A DNA stretch of 64,000 nucleotides from Tahibacter harae (GTDB lineage Bacteria > Pseudomonadota > Gammaproteobacteria > Xanthomonadales > Rhodanobacteraceae): NCBI RefSeq assembly GCF_024437735.1, contig NZ_JANFQO010000025.1:28806-92805 (forward strand), read 5' to 3'. The notes beneath the pieces were generated by a model. That model worked only from the letters and a program-made list of their open reading frames with translations. It had not been told where the DNA came from and searched no databases. Both the position numbers and the translations under genes were made by a program. Positions 8,632-17,727 of the stretch are shown here, in pieces (within the stretch, counting starts at the first letter, position 1; each line of letters starts with the position of its first letter).

Positions 8632-8917
8632 GTTGCTTCTGCGCACAGGGATGTGCGCCGCTCCACCGGGGCCCCATAAGCCGCGGCGAGGCGGCGCAGG
8701 ATCAGCCCGCGCGCAGCGCGGGTCGCGCCCAGGGATGGGCGCGAGTCGTGCGCAGAGCCAGGATGGCCCTTCGCACGACCCCGTAGCCGCCTCGCGAAGC
8801 CGAAGGGCAGGATGCCCGTAGGCCGCGGCTTCTGGGGTGTGCTTTCTTTGCCTACTTTCTTTTGCACAAGCAAAAGAAAGTAGGTCGGCCGCCGCAGGCG
8901 GACGAAACCGCTTTAAA
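8632..8917 (-). repeat. Hairpin-chain module, copy 1
   Basis: Hairpins with CATCC(C/T)TG tips when read on the minus strand: 8641-8658 (7-bp arms), 8723-8744 (9-bp arms), 8745-8779 (16-base arms with one mismatch and one G-T wobble) and 8805-8817 (5-bp arms). A separate 15-bp stem-loop lies at 8851-8884 (CCTACTTTCTTTTGC arms, loop ACAA). The 8745-8779 stem has a different sequence from its copy-2 counterpart but remains paired. Confidence 0.75.
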
Positions 8918-9110
8918 ACAAGCATCGCGCCGAAGGCGCACAAAACGCCTTATTTCAACCACTCCACCCTACAAACAAAAAAGCCGAACAAAACAAAATC
9001 ACAGACGCGCCGCCCGAAAAATCCAGGAGGCCGGCACCCCAGATACGCCCCACAGAAAACGGAAGAACCAACCCGCCACCAACCCGGGCGAACAAAAAAC
9101 CGCCCCAGCG

Positions 9111-9899
9111 TCAAATCGACTGCATTCTGCCCCCATCCACCGCCAAACTAACCCCATTCACATATCCCGCCGCGGGCGAAGCCAGAAACGCGATCGCCGC
9201 CGCGACTTCTTCCGCCGAAGCAAACCGTCCGACAGGCACGCTCGCCAGCATGGTCTGCTCGATCTCCTGCGCCGTCTTGCCGGTTGCGGCAACGCGGTCG
9301 GCAATGATCTGCTCCAGCCGCTGTGTGCGCGTATACCCGGGCAGCACGTTGTTCACGGTGATGCCGAACGGCCCGAGTTCGGCCGACAGCGTCTTGGCCC
9401 AGCTCGCCACCGCCCCGCGTATCGTGTTCGACACGCCGAGGTTGCGGATCGGTTCCTTCACGGAGGTCGAGATCACATTGACCACCCGGCCGAAGCCCGC
9501 ATCGCGCATGCCCGGCAGCACGGCCTGCAGCAATACGTGGTTGGCCAGCAGATGGCGCTGGAATGCGTCGGTGAAGGCGTCGATGGCGGCGCTGCGGGCG
9601 GGGCCGCCGGGCGGGCCGCCGGTGTTGTTGATGAGGATATGGATGGGCGCGGCCGAGGCGGTGCCTTCGACCTTGCGCCGCAAGGTGTCGTGCTCGGCCA
9701 CGTCAGCGGCGATGAAGGCATGGGTCTGGGCGGCGTGGGTGCGCGGCAGGGCCTCGACCACTTCGGCCAGGGTCTCCGCGTTGCGCGCGAGCACGGTGAC
9801 GTCGGCGCCGAGCAGGGCCAGTTCGTGGGCCGCGGCGCGGCCTATGCCCTGGGAGGCGCCGCAGACCAGGGCGTGCCTGCCGTTGAGTTGCAGCTGCAT
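9111..9899 (-). CDS. SDR family oxidoreductase lacking the YxxxK dyad
   Basis: 262 residues with a Rossmann fold: cofactor motif GASQGIG at 14-20, NNTGG at 91-95, and the classical C-terminal VNGVSLAVDGG. Catalytic Ser144 is present. Thirteen residues on, where Tyr should be, is Ser157, and the Lys position is Arg161 (SNTIR). The segment ISTSVKEPIRNLGVSNTIRG matches my memory of a distinct SDR group encoded in kynurenine/3-hydroxyanthranilate degradation clusters next to RidA and semialdehyde dehydrogenase genes. Its role there is not established to my knowledge; it may be a non-redox or altered-chemistry member. It is separated from the related genes by the repeat island. Confidence 0.85.
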   Translation of the reverse strand: MQLQLNGRHALVCGASQGIGRAAAHELALLGADVTVLARNAETLAEVVEALPRTHAAQTHAFIAADVAEHDTLRRKVEGTASAAPIHILINNTGGPPGGPARSAAIDAFTDAFQRHLLANHVLLQAVLPGMRDAGFGRVVNVISTSVKEPIRNLGVSNTIRGAVASWAKTLSAELGPFGITVNNVLPGYTRTQRLEQIIADRVAATGKTAQEIEQTMLASVPVGRFASAEEVAAAIAFLASPAAGYVNGVSLAVDGGRMQSI

Positions 9900-10023
9900 G
9901 CGCGGCTCCTGTTGTTTGTCCGGGGAAATCGGGAAAACGGAAAATGTGGTGCGGGTGATTGTGCGGGATGCTGCGCGGTCCGCCGGCGATCCTTGCCGAT
10001 GCGGCCGCTGCGCCTGCGTTGCC

Positions 10024-10374
10024 TCAGCCCAGCCCGCGCGCGATCTTGTGCACCATGCGCGGCAGCAGTTCCTCGTCGCTGTCGCCGCTGGGCTCGTGCA
10101 TGCTGTCCAGGTCGAAACCCATGACGGCGGCGTCTTCCTCGTCCAGGCCGTCGAATTCGCGGAATTCGGCGTCGAGCAGGGCCATGCGCGCGGCGGTCTC
10201 GTCGTCGTAGCGCAGGTATTCGCCGGTGGCGCCGAAGACTTCGGCCAGGCCGCTGTCGTAGACGTCCAGGCGCGACCAGATCAGGGTGTCGCCGAAGCCG
10301 GCGCACCACCAGTAGCTGTGCACGCGCTGCGGCGCGTTCTCGTCGATGACGATATCGTCGTTTTCGTCGTTCAT
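10024..10374 (-). CDS. Small acidic hypothetical protein
   Basis: 116 residues, strongly acidic (MNDENDDIVIDENAP start and several DE-rich runs), no signal peptide or membrane segment. The N-terminal part (HSYWWCAGFGDTLIWSRLDVYDSG) looks like a compact beta domain. Its start codon overlaps the stop of the upstream membrane-protein gene by 4 bases (ATGA), so the two are probably made together. No family was recognised. Confidence 0.7.
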   Translation of the reverse strand: MNDENDDIVIDENAPQRVHSYWWCAGFGDTLIWSRLDVYDSGLAEVFGATGEYLRYDDETAARMALLDAEFREFDGLDEEDAAVMGFDLDSMHEPSGDSDEELLPRMVHKIARGLG

Positions 10375-10685
10375 AGCAGCACTCCGCTGGCGCGCAATAC
10401 GAACAATACCGCGGCGACCGCGCCGCCCAGGGCGATGGACCAGGCCGCGACGCTGCCCGGCATGGCCAGGAAGCGCAGGTCGCGGTCGGGCGAGGAACGC
10501 CAGGTCCAGCGCAGGAACCAGACGAAGGCGCTGGGCGAGAACGGCGTCGCGCCCATGCGCGGGCGCTCCTGCGGGTGGCGGTCGCGCAATTGGGTCGCCA
10601 CCAGCGGCCAGCTCATTACGTAGGCGGTGAGGCCGAAGATGGCAATGCCCAGGGCGAGCAGCAGCAGGAATAGCACGTCAGGCAA
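10371..10685 (-). CDS. Small two-helix membrane protein
   Basis: 104 residues with an N-terminal membrane helix (VLFLLLLALGIAIFGLTAYV) and a C-terminal one (SIALGGAVAAVLFVLRASG) joined by a basic loop. No known family was recognised. It is coupled to the acidic protein at 10024-10374 by an ATGA overlap. asnS lies 170 bases upstream on the same strand; that gap shows no clear gene or hairpin. Confidence 0.65.
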   Translation of the reverse strand: MPDVLFLLLLALGIAIFGLTAYVMSWPLVATQLRDRHPQERPRMGATPFSPSAFVWFLRWTWRSSPDRDLRFLAMPGSVAAWSIALGGAVAAVLFVLRASGVLL

Positions 10686-10855
10686 CCTCGTCGTGGACAG
10701 GATACGGCGCGATCATGCCCGGCCGCAGCGGCATCCGTGCAAGTGCATGCGACAGCGCGCCGCAGGCCTTCGGCAGGCCGTACGCCGCGGCGGGCACACG
10801 GCCTTGCAAGGTTCCGGCGCGGTTCGCGCGATTCATGCGCTGCGCCCCGGCGCCG

Positions 10856-12256
<1,401 letters not shown>

Positions 12257-12425
12257 GAACTTCTACTCCACGAAACAGGGCGCAGCCAGGCGCCGGGAAA
12301 GCCTGGAATGATAGCGGAACTGCGGCCGGGCCGACGCCGGCCTTGCAATCCGCGCGGGCGACCCCATGCGGTCGGGGTGGCCGGGACGATCCGGCCTTTC
12401 CCTGCAGACTGCTAGAATCCGCCGC

Positions 12426-12752
12426 ATGTCCATATCCCTGACTCCCGCCGCGCGCCAGCGCATGCTCGATTTCCTGGCCCGCGACAGCAATGCCAAGGCC
12501 GTGCGTTTCGGCGTCAAGCGCACCGGCTGTTCTGGCTACAGCTATGTGGTCGACCTGGCCGACAGCATCCGCGACGACGACCACTGGATCGAGGACGCCG
12601 GCGTACGCCTGGTGGTGGATGCCAAGAGCCTTCCCCTGGTCGACGGCACGGCCATCGACTTCCAGAAGAAAGGCCTGAATGCCGAGTTCGTGTTCCACAA
12701 TCCGAACACCACCGGCGAATGCGGCTGCGGCGAGAGCTTCACCGTAGGCTGA
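12426..12752 (+). CDS. HesB/IscA-type iron-sulfur cluster assembly accessory protein
   Basis: 108 residues of the A-type Fe-S carrier family. The three cluster-binding cysteines are C35 (GCSGYSY) and C99/C101 (GECGCGESF). The start ATG at 12426 gives MSISLTPAARQRM, the usual family N-terminus; an in-frame upstream extension has no family similarity. It would carry and hand over 4Fe-4S or 2Fe-2S clusters to apoproteins. Whether it is the IscA, SufA or ErpA role cannot be told, because no isc or suf operon is adjacent. A strong terminator follows at 12844-12878. Confidence 0.93.
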   Translation: MSISLTPAARQRMLDFLARDSNAKAVRFGVKRTGCSGYSYVVDLADSIRDDDHWIEDAGVRLVVDAKSLPLVDGTAIDFQKKGLNAEFVFHNPNTTGECGCGESFTVG

Positions 12753-12843
12753 GCCCGTCTCGCGCCGGCTGCCGGAGCTTCGCCCGGGACTGGGCCGTTA
12801 CCGCCGCAGCCATGGTTTCACCCCGGCTTGAGTCCGCTTCCCT

Positions 12844-12878
12844 GCGCCGGCCCGCTTTCAGGCGGGCCGGCGCGTTTT
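12844..12878 (+). terminator. Intrinsic terminator after the IscA-like gene
   Basis: Twelve-bp arms GCGCCGGCCCGC (12844-12855) and GCGGGCCGGCGC (12862-12873) around a six-base loop, followed by GTTTTCGTT. It lies between convergent genes and fits termination of the plus-strand Fe-S gene. Confidence 0.7.
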
Positions 12879-12896
12879 CGTTCTCGCGCGCTTTTC

Positions 12897-14159
12897 TCAG
12901 GCCGGCTTGGGTTTCTTGGCGATGTTCTCGATCAGGGCCAGCAGGGCGTCGACCTGCGGCAGCAGCTCGTGGTTGGGATAGGCGCTGCGGATCTGGTTGA
13001 GCAGGGCGGCGGCCTCGGCGTCCTTGCCCATGCGTTCGCTGAGCAGGCGCGCCGCCATCAGGTACATGGCCGGAATGTCGGCGCTGCGCGGATGACGCCG
13101 GTGAAAGCCGTTGATCAGGCGCAGCGCGATCTGCGCATGGCCCAGGGCGTGGGCGCGCTTGGCCAGGCGCACGTTGCCTTCCGCATCCGCCGGCAGGAAG
13201 GCCGGTTCCAGTTCGGACAGTTCGCGGTACAGCTCGACCGCGGCCTTTTCCTTGTCCTGGGCCAGCAGCATGGGCAGGTATTCCTTGCCGTGGCGCAGCA
13301 GCTCGGCGGTATCGCCCTTCAGGCGCAGCAGCTTGCGGTACTGGGTATGCACCGCTTCGGTGCCGCCGCGCTCGCGCAGGTGGTTGCGCAGGGCCTCGGT
13401 GGCCATGTCGGTTTCGCCGTCCTGGACCATCTGCGCGACCTCGTCGAGGATGAACTGGTCCGGGTCATCGGTCGCGCGCGACAGGCGTACCTGCGCCTCG
13501 GGCTCGTAGCCCAGTTCCTCGTGGTACTGCCAGATCAGATAGCCCATCAGGTGGAAGGTCGCGATCAGGGCGTAGCCGGAAATGAAATGGAACAGCGGCA
13601 GGCCGATCACCAGCGGCAGCAGGCTGCCCAGCCAGGCCTGGGCATTGCCGGCGCTGATGAAGATGACCAGCATCAGGCCGAAGGCGAGGAAATACGGCCA
13701 GCCCAGCCGGGTCATGATCTGGAACCAGGTGCCCGGATTGAGGGCGTGGCCGAGGTTCTGGTCTATGGCCAGGGACATCACTGCGCCGGGGTAGCCGAAC
13801 ATCATGACTACGCACAGGGCAATGCCGATCCAGCCCAGCAGCAGGATCAGCAGCACGCCGACGACAATGAAGATCACCTGCAGCCAAATGCCCATCCAGC
13901 CGACGGAGCTGTCGACCTCGGTCATGCCCTCGGGCGGCTCCATGCGGCCATTGGCCGTGGCGCGCAGCACTTCAAAGGCGAACCGGTACAGCGCCACCGT
14001 GACCAGCAGGTCGAGGAACCAGCCGGCCAGCCCGGGCAGCAGCCCGAGCAAGCGGGCCACTGCCAGCACGCCTATGGTGATAAGGGCGCTGGTCTGGGCC
14101 GGATAAAGCGAGATTTCGCGCAGCCGCTGCCAGAACGGCGTTATGGCCTGGTCGTTCAT
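12897..14159 (-). CDS. Membrane protein with C-terminal TPR-like region (DUF4013-like)
   Basis: 420 residues. The first 230 hold about six hydrophobic segments (for example TSALITIGVLAVARLLGLL, VIFIVVGVLLILLLGWIGI and YFLAFGLMLVIFISAG). The last 190 are helical and repeat-like, as in TPR proteins (ATEALRNHLRERGG, ALGHAQIALRLINGF). I would compare it to DUF4013-type membrane proteins, without certainty. It is followed on the same strand, 114 bases upstream, by the DUF853 ATPase gene. Function unknown; a membrane-anchored protein-protein interaction platform is plausible. Confidence 0.7.
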   Translation of the reverse strand: MNDQAITPFWQRLREISLYPAQTSALITIGVLAVARLLGLLPGLAGWFLDLLVTVALYRFAFEVLRATANGRMEPPEGMTEVDSSVGWMGIWLQVIFIVVGVLLILLLGWIGIALCVVMMFGYPGAVMSLAIDQNLGHALNPGTWFQIMTRLGWPYFLAFGLMLVIFISAGNAQAWLGSLLPLVIGLPLFHFISGYALIATFHLMGYLIWQYHEELGYEPEAQVRLSRATDDPDQFILDEVAQMVQDGETDMATEALRNHLRERGGTEAVHTQYRKLLRLKGDTAELLRHGKEYLPMLLAQDKEKAAVELYRELSELEPAFLPADAEGNVRLAKRAHALGHAQIALRLINGFHRRHPRSADIPAMYLMAARLLSERMGKDAEAAALLNQIRSAYPNHELLPQVDALLALIENIAKKPKPA

Positions 14160-14274
14160 GTCGATGATTTCCCCGATGATCCCTGTCGTTATTTGCGGCC
14201 GGCGCTGCCGGCCGGTTGCGTCCGGCCGCCGAGGCCGTTCCTGAGCGTCGGCGGATGCGGGCAGCCGCGGCGCT

Positions 14275-15783
14275 TCAGCGCTTGCCGCCCATGATGGAGC
14301 CGAGCACGCCGCGCAGGATCTGCCGGCCGAGCTGGTTGCCCACGGAACGCATGGTGGACTTGGCCGCGGCCTCGATCACGCCCTGGCGCCGGCCGGTGCC
14401 GAACAGCGCGCCCTTGATCATGTCGCCCCAGCCGTTGCTTTCCTCGGCGGCGGCCTTGCCCTTCTTCTTCGGCGCGGCTTCCGCTTCTTCCTCTTCCGCC
14501 GCGGCCGTTTCGGCTGCGCGCGCGGCCAGTTTTTCATAGGCCGATTCGCGGTCCACCGCAGTGTCGTACTTGCCGCCTACGGGCGAGCGTGCGCGGATCG
14601 CGGCGCGTTCTTCGTCGCTGATCGCGCCGATGCGGCAGCCCGGCGGCACCACGAACAGGCGTTCCACCGGCAGCGGTACGCCGCCGTCCTGCAAGGTGGT
14701 GGCCAGCGCTTCGCCAACGCCGAGCTGGGTGATGACTTCGGCGACTTTCTTGATTTTGGGATTGGGCGGAAATGTTTCCGCCGCCGCCTTGACCGCTTTC
14801 TGATCGCGCGGGGTGAAGGCGCGCAGCGCGTGCTGCACGCGGTTGCCCATCTGGCCGAGGATGGTCTGCGGCACGTCGTCGGGATTCTGCGAGCAGAAGT
14901 ACACGCCGACGCCCTTGGAGCGGATCAGGCGCACCACCTGCTCCACGCGCTGCACCAGCGCCGGCGGCGCGTCGTCGAACAGCAGGTGGGCTTCGTCGAA
15001 AAAGAACACCAGCTTGGGCTGGGCCAGGTCGCCGACTTCGGGCAGGCGCTCGAACAGCTCCGACAGCAGCCAGAGCAGGAAAGTGGAATACAGCTTGGGC
15101 TTGAGTATCAGCTTGTCCGCGGCCAGCACATTGATGATGCCGCGGCCGCCCATGTCCTGGCGCAGGAAGTCGGCCAGGTCCAGCGCCGGCTCGCCGAAGA
15201 ACTGGTCGCCGCCGGCCTGTTCCAGCGACAGCAGGGCGCGCTGGATGGCGGCGATCGACTGCGAGGAAATCAGGCCGTAGCGCTGGGAAATGGCCTTGGC
15301 GTTTTCCGCGGCGAAGGTGAGCAGGGCGCGCAGGTCTTTCAGATCCAGCAGCAGCAGGCCTTCGTCGTCGGCCAGCTTGAACACGACTTCGAGCACGCCT
15401 TCCTGGGTGTCGTTGAGTTCGAGCAGGCGGCCCAGCAGGTTGGGGCCCATCTCCGATACGGTGCTGCGCACCGGATGGCCGAGCTGGCCGTAGATATCCC
15501 AGAACACCACCGGGTTGGCCGCGGCCTTCCATTCCACCTGCAACTGGGCGACGCGCTCGTCGATCTTGGCGTTGCCGCCGCCGGCCTGGCACAGGCCGGC
15601 CAGGTCGCCCTTCACGTCGGCCAGGAATACCGGCACGCCGAGCTGGGAAAAGCCCTCGGCCAGGCGCATCAGGGTGACCGACTTGCCGGTGCCGGTGGCG
15701 CCGGCGATCAGACCATGGCGGTTGGCGTACTTGGCCCGCAGCAGGACATCGATGTCGCTCTTGCCCACCAGGATATCGGTCAC
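14275..15783 (-). CDS. HerA-like DUF853 family ATPase
   Basis: 502 residues. Walker A is GATGTGKS at 28-35 and Walker B lies within KLVFFFDEAHLLFDD. The protein matches the DUF853 'helicase HerA-like C-terminal' family (YjgR in E. coli, about 500 residues), with the conserved opening ILVGKSDIDVLLRAKYANRHG. A low-complexity acidic/lysine insert (AEEEEAEAAPKKKGKAAAEE) lies near residue 445. The family's cellular role is not established; a hexameric DNA-pumping or chaperone-type ATPase is the usual guess. It is divergent from the lytic transglycosylase gene. Confidence 0.9.
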   Translation of the reverse strand: MTDILVGKSDIDVLLRAKYANRHGLIAGATGTGKSVTLMRLAEGFSQLGVPVFLADVKGDLAGLCQAGGGNAKIDERVAQLQVEWKAAANPVVFWDIYGQLGHPVRSTVSEMGPNLLGRLLELNDTQEGVLEVVFKLADDEGLLLLDLKDLRALLTFAAENAKAISQRYGLISSQSIAAIQRALLSLEQAGGDQFFGEPALDLADFLRQDMGGRGIINVLAADKLILKPKLYSTFLLWLLSELFERLPEVGDLAQPKLVFFFDEAHLLFDDAPPALVQRVEQVVRLIRSKGVGVYFCSQNPDDVPQTILGQMGNRVQHALRAFTPRDQKAVKAAAETFPPNPKIKKVAEVITQLGVGEALATTLQDGGVPLPVERLFVVPPGCRIGAISDEERAAIRARSPVGGKYDTAVDRESAYEKLAARAAETAAAEEEEAEAAPKKKGKAAAEESNGWGDMIKGALFGTGRRQGVIEAAAKSTMRSVGNQLGRQILRGVLGSIMGGKR

Positions 15784-15846
15784 GGTCGTTCCCTCTGTAG
15801 TCGTGCAAATTCGGCGTGAAGGGGGATTGTAGCGACGGGACTGGAT

Positions 15847-15926
15847 ATTCGGGATCCGGGATTCACAAAACGCCAGCCTGTCCGTTTTTTGCGAATCCCG
15901 AATCCCTCCATCCCAAATCCCGGCCT
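15847..15926. repeat. Inverted GGGATTCG / CGAATCCC repeats
   Basis: ATTCGGGATCCGGGATTC (15847-15864) faces GCGAATCCCGAATCCC (15891-15906) and a degenerate copy (CATCCCAAATCCCGG), with 26 bases between. The two sides can pair as an imperfect stem. Related GCGAATCC runs occur at 26703-26730 and 35983-36003. It lies in the divergent promoter region of the DUF853 and mltD-like genes. Confidence 0.6.
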
Positions 15927-15994
15927 TTCAGAGTTGTATCAGGCCTAGCTGCTGTGTAACGTGCGGACTGTTTGGGTACTGCTGGAATTTGCTC

Positions 15995-17515
15995 ATGTTT
16001 TCCTATCGCCTCGCCGCCGCCCTGGCCGCTCCGCTGCTGCTGGCCGCCTGCGCCGGCTCCCCCGCCAAGACCACCAAGGCCGACAAGGCCGCCGCCGCGA
16101 CGGCCGCCGTGGACGAAACCGAGATCGGCACCTTGTACACCCGCCTGGGCGAGGCGGTGAAACGCTACGAGGGCAGTGCCGATCTGGCTGCCGCCGGCGA
16201 GCGCGAACGCGCCGCGCGCGAGGGCAATGCGGCGTTGGACGATCTGCGCGCCGCCGCCCTGCGCTGCCAGCAATTGCCCGGCTGCGAGGAAGAGCGCTTC
16301 CTTTCCGCCTTCGACGGCCTGCTGCGGCGCGATGCCCCGGTCACCGCCGGCGGCGAGGCGGAGCAGATCCGCGGCGATGACGTGCCGGAAGCCGCCGGCG
16401 AAGGCTCGCCGCTGGTGGCCGACCTGCCGGAGACGGCGCGCTCCATCACTTTGCTCAAGGGCCGGCCGCTGGCCGACATGATCGCGGTGAACGAGCCGGT
16501 GAAGGCGGCGCTGGAGGAATGGCTGACCCAGTACCGGCCCAACCTGATCCAGTCCTACGTCAACTATCAGTACATGCGCCAGCTGATGTGGCCGGAATAT
16601 CAGAAGGCCGGCCTGCCCGAGGCGCTGCTGTTCGGCTTCATCGCCAAGGAATCCGGTGGCAAGGTGCATGCGGTGTCGCGCTCGGGCGCCAGCGGCCCGC
16701 TGCAGTTCATGTACGCGACCGGCCTGCGTTTCGGCCTGAGCACCGAGAACGGCTTCGACCAGCGCTTCGACCCGGCGCTGTCGGCGCGGGCCAACGCGGC
16801 CTATCTCAACGAGCAACTGCGCATCTTCAATAACGACCTGGAACTGGTCCTGGCCGCCTACAACGGCGGCGAGGGCCGCGTCGGCCGCCTGGCCGGCGGC
16901 GGCCGCGGGCGCTTCTGGGATTCCTCGGTCTATGCCGCGCTGGCGCCGGAAACCCGCGAATACGTGCCCATGGTGCTGGCGGCGGCATGGCTGTTCATGC
17001 ACCCGGAACGCTACAACCTGACCTTTCCCAAGATCGACACCAAGCTGGGCAGCGTAGTCCTGCCGCGCAGCATGTCGCTGGCCGAGCTGTCGATCTGCTT
17101 CGGCCAGGAAGGCGGCAGCCATGACGGCTGGTTCCGCGCCCTGCGCAATCTGAATCCGGCCTACGACCACCAGGCCGCGCTGGCTCCGGGCACCCGCCTG
17201 CAAGTGCCGGCCGTGCTGGAAGCGGCCTTTCCGCGCACCTGTGCCCAGGGCCAGTGGCAGGCGCTGGCGGCGGAGCTGCATGCGGCCAATGTCCCGCTGG
17301 TGGCCTCGGCACCCAGCCCCGCCGCCCGTTCGCGCGCGGCGGCCGGCCGCCGCAGCTATACCGTGCGCAAGGGCGACACTCTGGCCGCGATTGCGCGGCG
17401 CCATTCCTGTACCGAAGTGCGCGAGATCGCCAGCCTGAACCGCCTGCGCGGCCCCAGCTATGCGATCAAGCCGGGCCAGACCTTGCAGATTCCAGCCTGT
17501 CCGCGCGGCAGCTGA
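15995..17515 (+). CDS. MltD-like membrane-bound lytic murein transglycosylase with LysM
   Basis: 506 residues from ATG 15995. It opens with a lipoprotein signal ending in the lipobox LAAC (C19). A helical region of unknown role (30-180) is followed by an SLT domain with catalytic E219 in AKESGGKVHAVSRSGASG and the AYNGGEGRV motif. A C-terminal LysM (RSYTVRKGDTLAAIARRHSC) binds peptidoglycan. It cleaves the MurNAc-GlcNAc bond from the outer-membrane side of the periplasm. A TTG six bases upstream would only add two residues. The LysM count is one where E. coli MltD has two. Confidence 0.9.
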   Translation: MFSYRLAAALAAPLLLAACAGSPAKTTKADKAAAATAAVDETEIGTLYTRLGEAVKRYEGSADLAAAGERERAAREGNAALDDLRAAALRCQQLPGCEEERFLSAFDGLLRRDAPVTAGGEAEQIRGDDVPEAAGEGSPLVADLPETARSITLLKGRPLADMIAVNEPVKAALEEWLTQYRPNLIQSYVNYQYMRQLMWPEYQKAGLPEALLFGFIAKESGGKVHAVSRSGASGPLQFMYATGLRFGLSTENGFDQRFDPALSARANAAYLNEQLRIFNNDLELVLAAYNGGEGRVGRLAGGGRGRFWDSSVYAALAPETREYVPMVLAAAWLFMHPERYNLTFPKIDTKLGSVVLPRSMSLAELSICFGQEGGSHDGWFRALRNLNPAYDHQAALAPGTRLQVPAVLEAAFPRTCAQGQWQALAAELHAANVPLVASAPSPAARSRAAAGRRSYTVRKGDTLAAIARRHSCTEVREIASLNRLRGPSYAIKPGQTLQIPACPRGS

Positions 17516-17648
17516 GCGGGTGCCCGGCGGGATCCGGGCCGTGCCTGTCGTGGCGCGGCCTGTTCGCCGCGGATGAGAATGCCGCCGGCTGGACAGGTTT
17601 CGCCGACCGGAAAAGCAGCGCGCCGCCGGCCGCCTGTGCCAATCCCGG

Positions 17649-17680
17649 AAAAAGAAAAGGCGCGCCATCCCTGGCGCGCC
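17649..17680 (-). terminator. Intrinsic terminator for the 17728-18165 gene
   Basis: Read on the minus strand: GGCGCGCC, loop AGGGAT, GGCGCGCC, then TTTTCTTTTT. It sits just past the stop of the minus-strand gene and between two convergent genes. Confidence 0.75.
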
Positions 17681-17727
17681 GGTCTATACCAGCCCGAAAA
17701 ACCCGTCTTGCTGTCCCGATCTAGTGC

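Larger units (their letters stand above)
8173..8917 (-). repeat. Compound intergenic repeat element, copy 1
   Basis: Read on the minus strand this contains, in order, TTTAAAGCGGTTTCGTCCGC, a 15-bp stem-loop, a chain of hairpins ending GTGCGCAGAAGCAAC, a degenerate hexamer tract, and a C/G-rich stem-loop followed by GTTGGGTGAGGGGGC, ending near TTTTCGCC. The same order and direction occur in copy 2 (26198-26699, plus strand). The hairpin-chain part is close to identical between copies by eye; the hexamer tract differs in length and sequence. No transposase or terminal direct repeats were seen. It resembles dispersed repeats I recall from Xanthomonadales genomes, often mis-annotated as small proteins. 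Confidence 0.8.
7873..9110. other. 1.2 kb intergenic repeat island (copy 1)
   Basis: No believable gene is present; the open frames here are low-complexity or translate repeats. The stretch holds, from left to right, about 300 bases of unassigned sequence, a perfect 20-bp stem-loop (8219-8262), a hexamer-periodic tract (about 8470-8631) and a hairpin chain (8632-8917). About 190 A-rich bases of unassigned sequence then lead to the SDR gene. The middle part, 8173-8917, is shared in the opposite orientation with 26198-26699. Confidence 0.8.

Noticed and set aside
8168..8943. Long open frames on both strands through the first repeat island
   Set aside because: They translate simple repeats and hairpin modules, change frame between the two element copies, and lack ribosome binding sites.
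15989..15994. TTG start for the lytic transglycosylase
   Set aside because: ATG two codons downstream gives a normal lipoprotein signal and fits the upstream GGA better.
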